This document shows positions 11,411-22,311 of a DNA stretch of 64,000 bases, one piece after another. Within the stretch, counting starts at the first letter, position 1, and every line of letters starts with the position of its first letter. A model generated the notes under the pieces. The model saw only the letters and a program-made list of their open reading frames with translations, was not told the origin of the DNA and made no database searches. The DNA lies in assembly GCA_035235625.1 (NCBI GenBank), contig CP141149.1:2141001-2205000 (forward strand), written 5' to 3'. The DNA is from Saururus chinensis. Taxonomy: Eukaryota; Streptophyta; Magnoliopsida; Piperales; Saururaceae. The translations under genes were made by a program, and so were the position numbers.

Positions 11411-12298
11411 TGTCATGGGCGCGAAGCTTTGACTAGCATCCGCACTCGTGATGGCGTGTCTATGTCGCGCAAGCAGTAGCCACTCTCTTCCCTTCCCACT
11501 CGTATGCACAAGGGAAACAAAAGCAAAACAACCCAACAACGTCCTGGTGGAAGGGTCTCCACACAAGCTATGTAAATCAGTTTGTCAAAATACACATGGC
11601 AGGGAGAGGGCAAGGTTGATCCACCAGGCAGAAAGCTTTCCTGTCAGCTTCCTGGTTCACTATGCATGAATAAGATAGTTGCCAATCTGCCATGGCCACC
11701 CTGTTCTCCCCCTTAAATAGATCAAGCATGAAGCTGGCCATCCTAGTACTACTAGGAGTACATAGCCCACCCCAACAAGAGTCCCCACCTTGACCAACTC
11801 TCAGCCCATAACTAGTCCACCCCTAGCATAAATTAGGAAACCTGCAAGGGAGTCCATCTTCAGCTAGAAGTTCAACACCTTACGGCCTCCAAGAGTTCAT
11901 CCATCTAAGGAAACTAGCTACCCCGACTCCTTCCCATTCTAGGAGTGTAGCTAGCCTACCTGAGTGAGTCTTATCCGTCCTAGGAATCGCTGCCTTGACT
12001 TCTACTCAGCAAGGAACATAGCAATCTTGCATAGGTGAATCATGTCCGCCTTAGGAGTTCTCCCCTAAGTCCAAGTAGCGCCCACTTCACTACTCGAGTC
12101 CCACCAGTGCAAGGACTCCTACTCAACCTGCTCTGCAAGGCAAGTAACTCATCCAGAACACCTCTCGCGCTATCCCAGCATTTGTCCGTGCCCAAGGGGC
12201 TGGCCTAGGCTGTCTGTCACCTAGAAAACTTGGCTATCCCCTGCCAAGTGAGGGGGTAGAAGCCCCCTTTTCCCATCTAGCAAGTTAAGGGGCTAACG
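11411..12298 (-). repeat. 5' LTR of the gag-only element
   Basis: It runs from the terminus at 12298 (CGTTAGCCCC, changed from TGTTAGCCCC) to TGACA at 11411. A TATTTAAGG box at about 11712-11720 (minus strand) gives a plausible promoter about two-thirds along. The first 291 bp are shared with the truncated 3' LTR. Confidence 0.65.
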
Positions 12299-13060
12299 GG
12301 CACCAGTGGAAGAGCAGTGGGAGGGTGTTGGTGCACCAATCAAAAATCAATTCTTTAATTAATCTACAAAAAAAGCATGCATAGATCTATCATCAATTAG
12401 AAATAATCATATTTTAATCAATGAAACATGCAATTAAGAAAACCAAATTGGATCAAAGAGGAACTGACCTGGGCGTTCCAGCCCTTGCATGCTCTCCAAG
12501 ATGCAATCCTTTCATGCCAAACACAAGATCTAATCAAGCAATGGAGAAAGGAGATTACCTACGTGTTGATCCCTCACAAACCACCACTTGGATGAAGGAA
12601 AATCTCAGCAAGAACCAACCCTTGAATCAGCCAAGAAGGAGAGTTTGCTCCCTCGTTCAGCTCACCAAATAGTCCAAGGAGAGGGGAGCAAAGGGGTAGA
12701 CAGGAGCAAGGTTTCCCCTTGCTTGTGCAAGTTGCACAAAAGAGAAGAGGGAGGGGCGGCCCAAATTGGGAGAGAAGAGGAGAGGAGTGGGGCGGCCCTT
12801 ACTTATGCAATTAGGTTTGCCTCCTCTATTTCTCTCTTTATATATCCTCTTCTTTCCTTATTTGGGCGGGTCTTAATTTGTGCTATTCTTAATGGGCTTA
12901 ATGCTATTTTCCCTCCGGATTCAATAGAGGTTCAAACACAAAGGGAATGGGCTTTGTTTCTTAGAGCCCGCGGAGGCCTGGACCCCCTACACACTGCCAA
13001 GACCGCAACAGGGTTGACTTGCGCTAGTCCTGTCGTAGACCAATGCTATGAGCATGCTTA
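12299..13060 (-). repeat. Inverted fragment of the copia LTR
   Basis: Its reverse complement matches the 3' LTR of the copia element (from about 30215 to about 30920). Shared landmarks include CCTGTTGCGG, a TATA-type box (ATATATAAAG, about 12838-12847), GCATGCAAGGGCTGGAACGCC, GATGATAGATCTATGCATG and GATTTTTGATTGGTGCACCAAC. It ends six or so bases before the usual CTCTACA terminus because the gag-only element is inserted there. The 157-codon plus-strand frame at 12588-13061 is a by-product of this LTR, not a gene. Confidence 0.8.
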
Positions 13061-13082
13061 GAAAATAGATCTGTTGTTAAGG

Positions 13083-13661
13083 AAACCCTAACTTTGAAAG
13101 CAAGGCCTGGCCCCCTCTCTTGTCTCCTCTCTCTCCGAATCAAGTCGGCCCCTCTCCCTCTCTTTGTTTCGGCCTGCTCAAGCAAGGGGGGTTTCTTGCT
13201 GTTGGCCGCCCTCCTTCTCTCCTCTCCTTGGACTATTTGGTGGGCTGAACGAGGGAGTAGACTCTCCTCCTTAGCTGATTAAGGGAGAATCCTCTCCTCC
13301 TTGGCTGGATCTTGGGGGCTAATTCAAGGGCTGCATCATTGCTGAGTTTATCCTTCAATCCAAGAAAAGGTTGTGAGGGATCTGCACATTAGAAAGGTAA
13401 ACTCTGATATCTACTTGTTGTTCCTGTGTTTGGCATGCAAGGACTGATTCATGGAGAGCATGCAAGGGCTGGAATGCCCGTTTCAGTTGGTATTTGTTCC
13501 TCTTTGATTATCCTCTTTGCTTGATTCGTGATTGGAATATGATTATTGCTTATTGATGATAGATCTATGTATGTGTTCATTGTAGATTAATTAAATAATT
13601 GATTTTTGATTGGTGCACCAACCCCCACCCACTGCACTTCCACTGGTCCAGCCACTCTACA
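13083..13661 (+). repeat. Copia 5' LTR, 5'-truncated
   Basis: It matches the right part of the 3' LTR (30451-30937), from AACCCTAACTTTGAAAGCAAG to CCACTCTACA, with about 70 bp more in its left third. The first ~490 bp of the LTR, including the promoter, are missing; 13061-13082 is the junction with the inverted fragment. The 3' boundary at 13661 is set by the end of homology and the TACA terminus. Confidence 0.8.
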
Positions 13662-13662
13662 G

Positions 13663-13675
13663 TAGTATTGGAGCC
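13663..13675 (+). other. Copia primer binding site, degraded
   Basis: TAGTATTGGAGCC begins one base after the LTR terminus and matches the initiator tRNA-Met primer site TGGTATCAGAGCC at 10 of 13 positions. This fixes the element's orientation and LTR end. Confidence 0.65.
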
Positions 13676-13979
13676 TTTTTTAGGGTGTTTGGTCACTAGT
13701 TCAATCAAAGATCAATTGTGATTACCCGATCTAGGTTAAGATTGCTAGAATTGGGGATCTTTTGAAAATTGATTAATCTACCTATTCCTTTCATGGGGCT
13801 TTTAGTTTAGAATTCAAATTGCATATAAATTTAATGATATTGACAGATTTGCTTGCTGGTTGGATGTGATTTGGAGTTTTAATTAAGAATTTGCACGTTT
13901 ATATCCTTGTAGGCGCATTATGGTAATTTTGACCTTATAGAATTGTGTACATTTAATTCTCTGGTCATGATCTGGGCAC
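13676..13979 (+). other. Copia untranslated leader, left part
   Basis: Non-coding sequence between the copia primer site and the point where the Athila-type element inserted. Its last five bases are GGCAC, the left copy of that element's target duplication. The leader continues at 25374 on the far side of the insertion. Confidence 0.75.
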
Positions 13980-15398
13980 TGATAAGTATGAAACCTATAT
14001 CTATTTTATATGCCTTTTTACCTTATTTGCTAGTATAGATTAGGTTAATTTAGAGTTAATTATGGTTTATTTAGATTAAGATAGATATTAGCATTTTAGT
14101 TTATTTATTAATGATTTTGTAGTTATTAGTTGTTTAGACATGTATTTAAATCAAGATGGAATTTTAGTTACTTTTTACATGTCTAAAGTATGATATTTTA
14201 TGTTTTGTAGGTAAAGTGCACTTATCGAAGTACTTGGACGATGTTTGGAATGATTAAAAATAGTTTTGACATGCTTTAAAGTGATTTGGACAACTTTTCG
14301 GAGTAATAAACAAGTTAGAAATTAATATGGACACGAAGGAAAGCTTAATGAATAGAATATGAACTGTCCAGGAAAACAGAAACACTGTAGCCGATCGAAC
14401 GGGCTTCAAGGCAATCGATTGGGATAACGTGAATTTAGACAAAAATATAGTTCAAGCGATCGATCGGGCATGCAGGGCGATCGAACGGCATAACGTGCAG
14501 TTTCCTTGTTTGACCCAAATTCCAATCCTTTTCATATTAGACTTCTTCCTATGGAACTTATGCCTATAAAAAGACATATTTGGCTTAAAATTAAGAGATT
14601 CTAGTAGATTTTAGGAGGAGAAAAAGGAAGAGGAAGATGGAAGAGAACTCAAAGCTTTTAATGGAGATTCAAGTGTTTTCTTCTACAATGGAAGGCTAGA
14701 CTTTTCTTTTACTTAGGAGTTGATGAAGCTATAGATAAGTTTTAGTTTTTTTTATTTTTAATTTAGATCTTAGTTGTGAATGATGACAATTGTATGATAT
14801 GGATTTTCTTTTTAATGGAAGAGCTTTTAATGTTTATTCAAGTCTATGTTGATTTATTGTCTTGTAGATGATAGATTGATGTAGTTTTCATATTTGCATC
14901 GATTCTAATTTCTGTGATTTAGATGAGATGGTCATACAATAGTTTTAATGTTCAGATAATTAATGACTTGGATGAGTTATACTAAGATTAGACGGGCCAT
15001 GCCTCTAGCTAGTTTAGTGTAGATGATTCGTGTTATTGTCGAAGATAGTTTATGCCATGGAAGTTAATTAATGATTCTTTTTGAAGTAATTCTAGCTTGT
15101 AGCTGAGAATACTTGTTCATATTCACACTAGATTTAGATTAAAAGTTAAGGAATTGTTATGCTTTTATAGTGGATTCAATTTCCTAAGTAAATTCCATCA
15201 AATTAATATCTTATTTTTAAACCAGTTGATTCCTTTCTTTTGCTTACTATAAGTTTAAGTTGTTTTTAGTTTGTAATCAGCAAATTCCTCTTTAGATTTA
15301 GTAATAATCCATCCGTCCCTGAGGTTTGACAACCCTTAAATAGTTATCCTAGTACAATTACCTTGTACACTTGCAAAGGGTTTAATTATAAGCGATCA
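13980..15398 (+). repeat. Athila 5' LTR (1419 bp)
   Basis: It starts TGATAAGTATG and ends CGATCA. It contains a TATA-like CTATAAAAAG at about 14562-14571, which would drive the genomic transcript. Upstream, at 14390-14500, is a set of paired palindromic motifs (CGATCGAACGG, CGATCGATCGGG). The right two-thirds also occur in the solo LTR at 44012-45460. Confidence 0.95.
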
Positions 15399-15404
15399 AG
15401 TTTT

Positions 15405-15422
15405 TGGCGCTGTTGCCGGGGA
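15405..15422 (+). other. Primer binding site, tRNA-Asp
   Basis: TGGCGCTGTTGCCGGGGA lies 6 nt after the LTR terminus and matches the complement of the plant tRNA-Asp 3' end at 17 of 18 positions (T for C at the seventh). tRNA-Asp priming is characteristic of the Athila group. Confidence 0.9.
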
Positions 15423-15867
15423 CGGTGTTGATTTGTTACTAAATTAGTATTAGGATAATTTTATCTAATTTAGATTAAATTTACTTTAGTATTTAGGTTA
15501 ATTCTTAGTTTCTTACATTTTTTTAATTTGATCTTGTAGGCTGAGTTGAAGATCGTGTTCTCTACACTTGTGGCCACAAGTGGACATCGATAAGCATAGT
15601 GCTTCTCTTCGGTTTGCAAGATCATTTTCTCTCTTTATTTTGATTTATTTTTAGTTAGTCTTTGCTTGTTATTCCCCTTTTTACATTTAAAATTGTGTGG
15701 TCTGTTTGTGGTGTGTGCGTGGTCGTCGCTCTTTACTCCCCCGATCAGTACCATTTGATCTTGAGCTTGAGCGGACATCTAGGAGAGCTGAGTTGCCCTC
15801 GACCTACATCCCTACACCCCCAAACTCTCCCACCAATTCCTCCACCCACACTACTTCTAGCCCTGTA
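15423..15867 (+). other. Athila untranslated leader
   Basis: A non-coding leader between the primer site and the gag start at 15868. The second half is C-rich and open in two frames (15662-15868, 15697 onward), but nothing recognisable is encoded before the gag methionine. Confidence 0.7.
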
Positions 15868-17170
15868 ATGGCTGAACATCAGTTAGTAGATGCACCACTT
15901 AAAGCTCTAAGGGAGTATTACACTCCCAATGAGTACACCTCTCCTTCATGCATTAGGTTGCCAGCGGTTGCTGCTCAAAATTATGACATTAAGCCCAATG
16001 TCATTCAAATGCTTCCATCATTTTATGGGCTTAATAATGAAAACCCGTATAGGCACCTAGATGACTTCTTAGAACTATGCACAACTTTTAAGCTCTCAAA
16101 TTTAACTGATGAAGCTGTTAAACTTCGCCTTTTTCCTTTCACATTGAAAGATAAGACTAAGGAATGACTTCACTCATTAGAGCCAAACACTATCACAACA
16201 TGGGCCCAAATGCAACAAGAGTTCCTTAAAAAGTACTTCCCCATAGGTAAGACCAACCAAATGAGAAAGGCCATAACTACTTTTGCCCAACTTCCTACTG
16301 AACAGTTCCATGAGAGTTGGGATAGACTTAAGGACCTTCTTAGGAGGTGTCCTCATCATGCTGTCCCTAATGGCAATTAGTGCAACATTTTTATGAGGGT
16401 CTAACTGAACAAAACTGTCATCTTGTTGATGCAAGTTGTGGGGGTACCTTTTTGCTAAAAAATGAAAATGAGGCATGAAAACTTTTTGAGGACTGGAGTG
16501 AAAATTCTCTTCAACATGTGCGTTGAATAGAAATGAGAGTGGATTATCTACCTTAAACAATGCCCCCTCTAGGGGTGGCTTGTATGAAGTCAAAAACACA
16601 TTAGACCTCTCCTCCAAAGTTGATACTTTGAGTAGGAAACTTGACTCCTTATGACTTCAACCCATCAGCACACTCCCTTCACTCAAGATGCATGCACAAA
16701 TGCCTTAGCCCAGCCCATACTATCATTGAGTGCCCCTCTCCCTCTCAATTTCCTGAGCTTGTCCAAGACCATGTGAATGCCACCCAATCCTTCCCTAGGG
16801 CTGAGAACACTCCATTTTCAAATACATATAACCCTGGGTGGAGGAATCATCCTAACTTTTCTTGGCGGACACAAAACCAAGGGTTTATGGGTAACCAACC
16901 CCCTAGGCCCCCATTCCAAGTCCCACCAGCCCATATCCACCAACCTCAAGTGCAACCCTCGTATGTCCAACCCAATAGGAGTCCAAGTTTTGAAGAAAAG
17001 GTTTTGAGTGCCCTGCAAGGCATTCAATCTCAATCCCAACTCCTCCACTCTCACACACAATCTATAGCAAAGTTAGAAGCCCAAATTGGACAACTAGCCA
17101 TTGCTATCAATAAGAGAGAGACAGGAACATTGCCGAGTCAGCCCCAGCAAAACCCTAAAGGTTTTGAGTA
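15868..17170 (+). pseudogene. Athila gag, broken
   Basis: It begins with ATG at 15868 (MAEHQLVDAPLKALREYY). The capsid core follows (LPSFYGLNNENPYRHLDDF, then LRLFPFTLKDKTKE at about 16120-16165). A TGA at 16165-16167 interrupts where a Trp is usual in the family, and the same frame then carries the rest of the capsid (QEFLKKYFPIGK, ESWDRLKDLLRRCPHH) to about 16375. A frameshift and several stops fall between 16375 and 16640. The C-terminal part is open at 16641-17177: a CCHC-like cluster (CMHKC...H....C, about 16690-16740), a Gln/Pro-rich stretch, and a coiled-coil-like segment ending AQIGQLAIAINKRETG. Gag would build the particle shell. Confidence 0.85.
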
Positions 17171-17975
17171 CCCTTAGGAGTGGTCGACACATTGATAATC
17201 AGGTTGGAGAGGAGTCCTTGGGTACCACAAATGAAGGGTTAGACAATTCAGCCCCTAATGAGCCTTATCAGTTAGAGAGTGAACCAAATTCAAAGGAGTC
17301 AGTCTCTCCTTCCCCTTGCTTAGAGCCATAGTCTAAGACCTCTTCCGATGGATCTTATATCCCTAGGGCACCCTTTCCTCAGTGTCTTGACCTGGCCCCA
17401 CCATTTAGAAAAAGCACAGCTAAGATGGATGATATTCTTGAGACTTTTAAACAAGTCAAAATTAATCTCCCCCTCTTAGATGGCATTAAGCAAGTCCCTG
17501 CTTATGCTAAGTTCCTTAAAGACCTATGCACTCAAAAGTGTAAATCTAAGACCCATGTGTCTAAGAAGGTCTTTCTCACCGAGCAAGTTAGCTCTCTTTT
17601 GAAGTTTGACACCCCACCTAAGTATAAGGACCCTAGAGTACCACTATTTCTTGTGTCATAGGTGATCACTCCATCTATAGAGCCCTCCTTGACCTTGGTG
17701 TGAGTGTCAATCTACTCCCTTACTCGGTGTATGAGCAACTAGGGTTAGGAGAATTACAGCCTACATCAGTTACCTTGCAGCTAGCCGACCGTTTTGTGCG
17801 TAAGCCTCGAGGAGTCATTGAGGATGTCTTAGTGAAAGTTGATCGGTTCTTCTTCCCTGTTGACTTTCTTGTCTTAGATATGGAACCTGTCTGCAATACC
17901 ACACACCAAATCCCCGTCATTCTAGGTCGCCCCTTCCTTGCCACTGCTAATGCTTGTACAATTGTCAAACGGGAG
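17160..17975 (+). pseudogene. Athila gag-protease junction and aspartic protease, frameshifted
   Basis: The LRSGR motif typical of this lineage is at about 17170 in a new frame. The linker is open in 17425-17661 (NLPLLDGIKQVPAYAKFLKD style). One base is missing near 17640, after which the protease frame reads on: GDHSIYRALLDLGVSVNLLP with the catalytic Asp codon at 17691 (DLG, as is usual in Athila-type proteases), then [12 protein letters not shown] at about 17918-17955. The frame overlaps the start of the long pol frame. The protease would process the Gag-Pol polyprotein. At least two frameshifts and a stop make it non-functional as it stands. Confidence 0.85.
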
Positions 17976-20587
17976 TGATGGAGATATCATTTGGGAATAT
18001 GAATGTGAGACTTAACGTGTTCCATGCATCTAATCAGCCATCTATTGAGTGTGACTTTGAGTGCTTAATGGTTGACCATTTAGATGACCTAGTCAATGAA
18101 GCCCTCCCCCTTACCCTAATGAGAGATGCTCTTGAAATGACTTTACTATACCCAGGGTTAGAGGAGTCCACTATTGACCCATCTTTGGAGGAGGTCCATA
18201 GCCAACTAGCGGCTGCTAGTGTTCCCGAGTCTTCCTCTTGGAAGCCCCAGGTAGAGCCCTTACCTATATCAGCCTCCACACCTCTTGAGCCCTCCATAGA
18301 GTCACCACCTAAGCTTGAATTGAAAAACTTACCCAGCTCTCTCAAGTATGCTTTCTTGGGACCCAAGGACACTCTCCCAGTCATTATTTCCTCTAGTTTG
18401 ACTAGTGACCAAGAGAGTAGATTGCTTACCGTCCTTGTCACACATAGGAGAGCCATAGGATGGACGGTAGCTGACCTTAGGGGGATTGACCCATCCATTT
18501 GTATGCACAGGATCCACTTAGAGGACACGGTCAAACCCTCGAGAGAAGGACAACGGAGGTTGAACCCTAACATGCGGGAGGTAGTCATGAAGGAGGTGGT
18601 TAAGCTTTTAGATGCAGGGATCATATACCCTATCTCTGATAGTAAGTGGGTGAGTCCTACCCAGGTTGTTCCCAAGAAGTCTGGATTCACTGTTAAGTCC
18701 AATTCATTAGGAGAGTTAGTCCCTACTAGGGAAACCACAGGGTGGAGAGTGTGTATAGACTATCGGAAGTTGAATTCCATGACCCGAAAGGACCATTTTC
18801 CCTTGCCATTCATTGACCAGATCTTAGAAAAACTAGCAGGTCAGAACTTCTATTGCTTTCTAGATGGCTACTCAGGGTATAATCAGGTACCTGTGTTTCC
18901 GGGGGATCAGGAGAAGACCACCTTCACTTGTCCGTTTGGTACATTTGCTTATAGATGTATGCCATTTGGTTTGTGTAATGTTCCTGCTACATTTCAGCGT
19001 TGTATGATGTCCATATTTTTTGATATGATTGATAAATTTTTAGAAGTTTTTATGGATGATTTTTCTGTTTTTGGTGCTTCATTTGATGAGTGTCTCCATA
19101 ATTTATCTCTTGTGCTTAAACGTTGTGAGGAGACTAATTTGGTTTTGAGTTGGGAAAAAAGTCATTTTATGGTTCAAGAGGGCATTGTTTTAGGTCATGT
19201 TGTTTCCAAACGTGGTATTGAAGTATACAAGGCCAAAGTTGACCTAATAGCTAACTTGCCTCCACCCACTACGGTAAGACAAGTTCGTTCTTTTCTTGGC
19301 CATGCTGGTTTCTATAGGCGATTCATCAAGGACTTTAGTAAGATTTCCCGGCCCTTGTGTCATTTGTTGGCTCAGGATGTTCCTTTTGAGTTTGATGATG
19401 CCTGTACGAAAGCTTTCACCAAGCTTCGTACACTCCTCTCTACCACCCCTATCATTCAGCCCCTTGATTACTCCCTACCCTTTGAGTTTATGTGTGATGC
19501 CTCTGACTATGCTATTGGCGCAGTCCTTGGCCAAAGAGTGAACAAAGTCCCCCATGTCATTTATTACGCTAGTAAGACCCTTTTTGATGCCCAATTGAAC
19601 TATACCACTACAGAAAAGGAATTGCTAGCTGTTGTCTATGCCCTTGATAAATTCCGATCATACCTTTTAGGGTCAAAAATCATTATCTTTTCTGACCATG
19701 CAGCCTTACGCTACCTTCTTTCTAAGAAGGATACCAAGCCTAGGCTCATCCGATGGATTTTGCTCCTTCAAGAGTTCAATTATGAGATTAAAGACAAAAA
19801 GGGTGTTGAGAATGTTGTGGCTGATCATTTGTCTAGGATCTTACTTGAGGAACCTTCCAACCCTGAACCACTTGATGATTCTTTCCCCGATGAGCAACTC
19901 TTTGTTGTCTCTACCAATTCACCCCCCTGGTTTGCCCATATTGTTAATTATCTTGCTGTGGGTCGCATTCCCTCTAATTGGACTAAACAGGACAAAGATT
20001 TATTCTTTTCTCATGTTAAGCACTATTATTGGGATGACCCCGATCTTTTTAAGTTTTGTTCTGACCAGATTATTCGCCGATGTGTGCCTGATAGTGAATT
20101 TCATAGTATTCTCACATTTTGTCATTCTCATGCTTGTGGCGGTCATTTTGGGGGAAAGAAAACTGCTGCTAAGGTTCTTCAAAGTGGATTCTACTGGCCC
20201 ACCTTGTTTAGAGATGCTCATGAGTTTTGTAAGTCTTGTGATAGATGTCAGCGACTAGGGGCCCTTTCTCAGAAAGACATGATGCCTCTCCAACCCATCC
20301 TCATTGTTGAGATTTTTGATGTTTGGGGAATAGATTTTATGGGACCATTTCCACCCTCCTTTGGCTACACTTATATTTTGGTCGCTATTGATTATGTTTC
20401 CAAATGGATTGAAGCCATAGCGATGAAAACCAATGACCATAAGGTTGTCGTGGCATTTCTCAAGGAACATATTTTTTGTCGATTTGGTACACCTAGGGCA
20501 ATCATTAGTGATGGTTTTCCCGTTCGATCGGGACTGTTCCCGATTGATCGCACGATCGATCAGAAAGTAGTCCGTTCGAACGGTTGA
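17954..20587 (+). CDS. Athila pol: reverse transcriptase, RNase H, truncated integrase
   Basis: An intact 877-codon frame. In order: an end-of-protease linker (residues 1-150); reverse transcriptase, with [11 protein letters not shown] at about 264-274 and the catalytic FMDDF at 366-370; an RNase H with [12 protein letters not shown] at about 514-525 and [12 protein letters not shown]; the integrase HHCC zinc finger (H724, HACGGHF, C..C..CQ at about 755-770); then the integrase core with its first two catalytic Asp (WGID at residue 794, IISD at 853). At residue 855 (nt 20516) homology ends: the third catalytic residue (Glu) and the integrase C-terminus are absent, replaced by 23 unrelated residues before a TGA. 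The product could copy RNA to DNA but not integrate. The ATG used is simply the first in the open frame; the natural product would be a Gag-Pol processing product. Confidence 0.92.
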   Translation: MYNCQTGVMEISFGNMNVRLNVFHASNQPSIECDFECLMVDHLDDLVNEALPLTLMRDALEMTLLYPGLEESTIDPSLEEVHSQLAAASVPESSSWKPQVEPLPISASTPLEPSIESPPKLELKNLPSSLKYAFLGPKDTLPVIISSSLTSDQESRLLTVLVTHRRAIGWTVADLRGIDPSICMHRIHLEDTVKPSREGQRRLNPNMREVVMKEVVKLLDAGIIYPISDSKWVSPTQVVPKKSGFTVKSNSLGELVPTRETTGWRVCIDYRKLNSMTRKDHFPLPFIDQILEKLAGQNFYCFLDGYSGYNQVPVFPGDQEKTTFTCPFGTFAYRCMPFGLCNVPATFQRCMMSIFFDMIDKFLEVFMDDFSVFGASFDECLHNLSLVLKRCEETNLVLSWEKSHFMVQEGIVLGHVVSKRGIEVYKAKVDLIANLPPPTTVRQVRSFLGHAGFYRRFIKDFSKISRPLCHLLAQDVPFEFDDACTKAFTKLRTLLSTTPIIQPLDYSLPFEFMCDASDYAIGAVLGQRVNKVPHVIYYASKTLFDAQLNYTTTEKELLAVVYALDKFRSYLLGSKIIIFSDHAALRYLLSKKDTKPRLIRWILLLQEFNYEIKDKKGVENVVADHLSRILLEEPSNPEPLDDSFPDEQLFVVSTNSPPWFAHIVNYLAVGRIPSNWTKQDKDLFFSHVKHYYWDDPDLFKFCSDQIIRRCVPDSEFHSILTFCHSHACGGHFGGKKTAAKVLQSGFYWPTLFRDAHEFCKSCDRCQRLGALSQKDMMPLQPILIVEIFDVWGIDFMGPFPPSFGYTYILVAIDYVSKWIEAIAMKTNDHKVVVAFLKEHIFCRFGTPRAIISDGFPVRSGLFPIDRTIDQKVVRSNG

Positions 20588-21221
20588 GTCGTCACTTACA
20601 ACGTGCGCACCGGCCAATTCGTTCCGCCGTCATTTTTTCCTCCGTCGTGCCATTGTTTTCCTCCGCCGTCTTCCGTACCCTATCCGGCAATATTTTTGGT
20701 CGATAATCATCCCTCCTCTCCGATTTTTCGTGTAGAATCCATTTCCGGAGTCCATTTGAGCTGAAGCATCCTCTATTTCACGCTGTCCCTCTGTTTCACC
20801 TGTAAGCCCCAAATTCGATTTTTGCATTTTTTTTTCTTCAATTTTTGACTAAATCCGGTGCAATTTTTTGTGAAAATTTGTTAGCAATGTCTTGTATACC
20901 TTAGCTTGATCGTTTGGTACAATTTGATTGACTGATTAAGGCGTTATGTTCGGTAGATTTTGGATTTTTCAGTCCACACTATTTTTGTCAAAAATTTCAA
21001 TTTTTGAGGGTTTAATGAATCAGTTTATATGTACTTGCTTTACGAAAGATGCTCAATTTTCACTTGTACATATTCTACTTTAATTTGGGACATTTCTGCT
21101 CAATTTTTTTTCTAGGGGTATTTTCATAATTTGACATTATTGGGCGCGTACAAAATTTTTTCTGCTTTCTAGTCGCTTCCATATCCCTTTTAGCACTTGT
21201 TTTTGAGCTTTTTGCAGATCT
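20516..21221 (+). other. Foreign-looking junction and spacer after truncated integrase
   Basis: From 20516 the sequence changes to a cluster of CGATCG/GTTCGAACGG palindromes (20520-20587) like those in the LTR at 14390-14500. Next comes a C/T-rich stretch with CCGCCGTC repeats and an AT-rich spacer with no open frame, up to the next ORF. It looks like the scar of a deletion or template switch that removed the integrase end. Confidence 0.6.
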
Positions 21222-22311
21222 ATGGCACACGGTTCTCGTCCTAAAGCTCCGAAGAAGAGGAAGGGCGCCTCTTCTACTTCGCGTGCTTCATCGTCTACTA
21301 CTGCCGTTGCCGATCTACATCTTCGTCCTATTGTTTACGAGCAACAGGTGGAGTTTGTCCCCACCATTACTGCTACCCAGTCATGGCTTATGGAGCGCAA
21401 GGATTGGTACTCCTTTTTCTCACATATTGCAGCCCCTGACGCTCACGTACATCATGAGTAGGTACAATCTTCTTATGCATCCGCCGTTCTTAATGAGATG
21501 GGATATATTGTCAGCACCGTTGGAGGTATTACGATGACTATCACAACAGATCTTATAGCTGCAGTGATGGGTCTCGCACACTCCAGCTTCACTTATCCCT
21601 CTTTTGTTGATTTTGCTTTCCCTGATTACTATTACGGGGACTCTTATGGGACAGGAGCGAGGCCCATCCCTCACATATGGACTGCCACCTTCTCTCATGA
21701 TGCGGGACTATCATTTTGCACATCTGATATTGGAGTATGACATATGGTTCCACCATCATGAGAAGGTTGACTTCACCTTAGCTCGCCTTCTTTATGTTCT
21801 GGGTTGTGCAGAGTGGATTCACATCGACTTGCCCTCCTTTGTCTTCGTACGGATGGCAGATATAGTTTCTGGACCAGTGGATGCTCGATTAGCTTTTCCT
21901 TTTCTTTTGGAGCGGATTTTTGTTCACTTTCAGTTGGATTTTCCTTCATATGCACCCACGAGTCGAGGTTTAGGGGTCATTTCCCAGGCAACCCTCAACC
22001 AGATGATCACACATTGTCCGTGTCGACCAGCATTCGACGAGGTGAACGAGGAGGAGCCAGCCATAGAGGGTGTACCAAAGGTTGCAACTGAGCCACACAT
22101 TCCCGCACATGCTAACGACTATTTCCTTGAGATGGAGCATTGTCTTCGCGGACATATTGATTCTTCTCTGGCACAGTTTCAGACGAGGCTTACTGCCCAT
22201 ATAGATGCTCAGATGGCTACTCAGATGACTGAGATGAGGGGACTTATACAGGGACTGGCTGATTTGATTCGTAGCCAATCAGCTCCGGTAGATGCAGATG
22301 ATAGTGACTAG
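21222..22311 (+). pseudogene. Athila extra ORF (envelope position), broken
   Basis: It starts at ATG 21222 with a basic, Ser-rich N-terminus (KAPKKRKGASS, a possible nuclear signal). An in-frame TAG at 21459 is followed by the same frame (VLNEMGYIVSTVGGITMTI). A frameshift between about 21650 and 21740 moves coding to the frame ending at 22311. That part has FHHHEKVDFTLARLLYVLGC, a Pro/Glu linker and a coiled-coil-like C-terminus with repeated Gln/Met (HIDAQMATQMTEMRGLIQGL). Athila elements carry an ORF of unknown or envelope-like role between pol and the 3' LTR, and similar plant proteins are labelled putative plant transposon proteins. I see no signal peptide or membrane span, so an envelope function is not supported here. 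Confidence 0.65.

Larger units (their letters stand above)
9424..12298 (-). mobile_element. Gag-only (TR-GAG type) LTR element, 3' LTR truncated
   Basis: Read on the minus strand: an 888-bp 5' LTR (12298 down to 11411), a degraded primer site, a gag region, a purine tract and the first 292 bp of the 3' LTR (9715 down to 9424). No protease, reverse transcriptase or integrase sequence lies between gag and the polypurine tract, so the element is non-autonomous; this layout fits the described class of terminal-repeat elements carrying only GAG. The left end stops abruptly against satellite and the right end abuts a copia LTR fragment, so no target duplication can be recovered. Confidence 0.75.

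Noticed and set aside
12588..13061. 157-codon plus-strand open frame
   Set aside because: It lies across the inverted copia LTR fragment; the same DNA in the 3' LTR is not open and the peptide is low-complexity.
18034..18738. 234-codon minus-strand frame opposite pol
   Set aside because: It is antisense to the conserved reverse transcriptase coding sequence and has no domain of its own.
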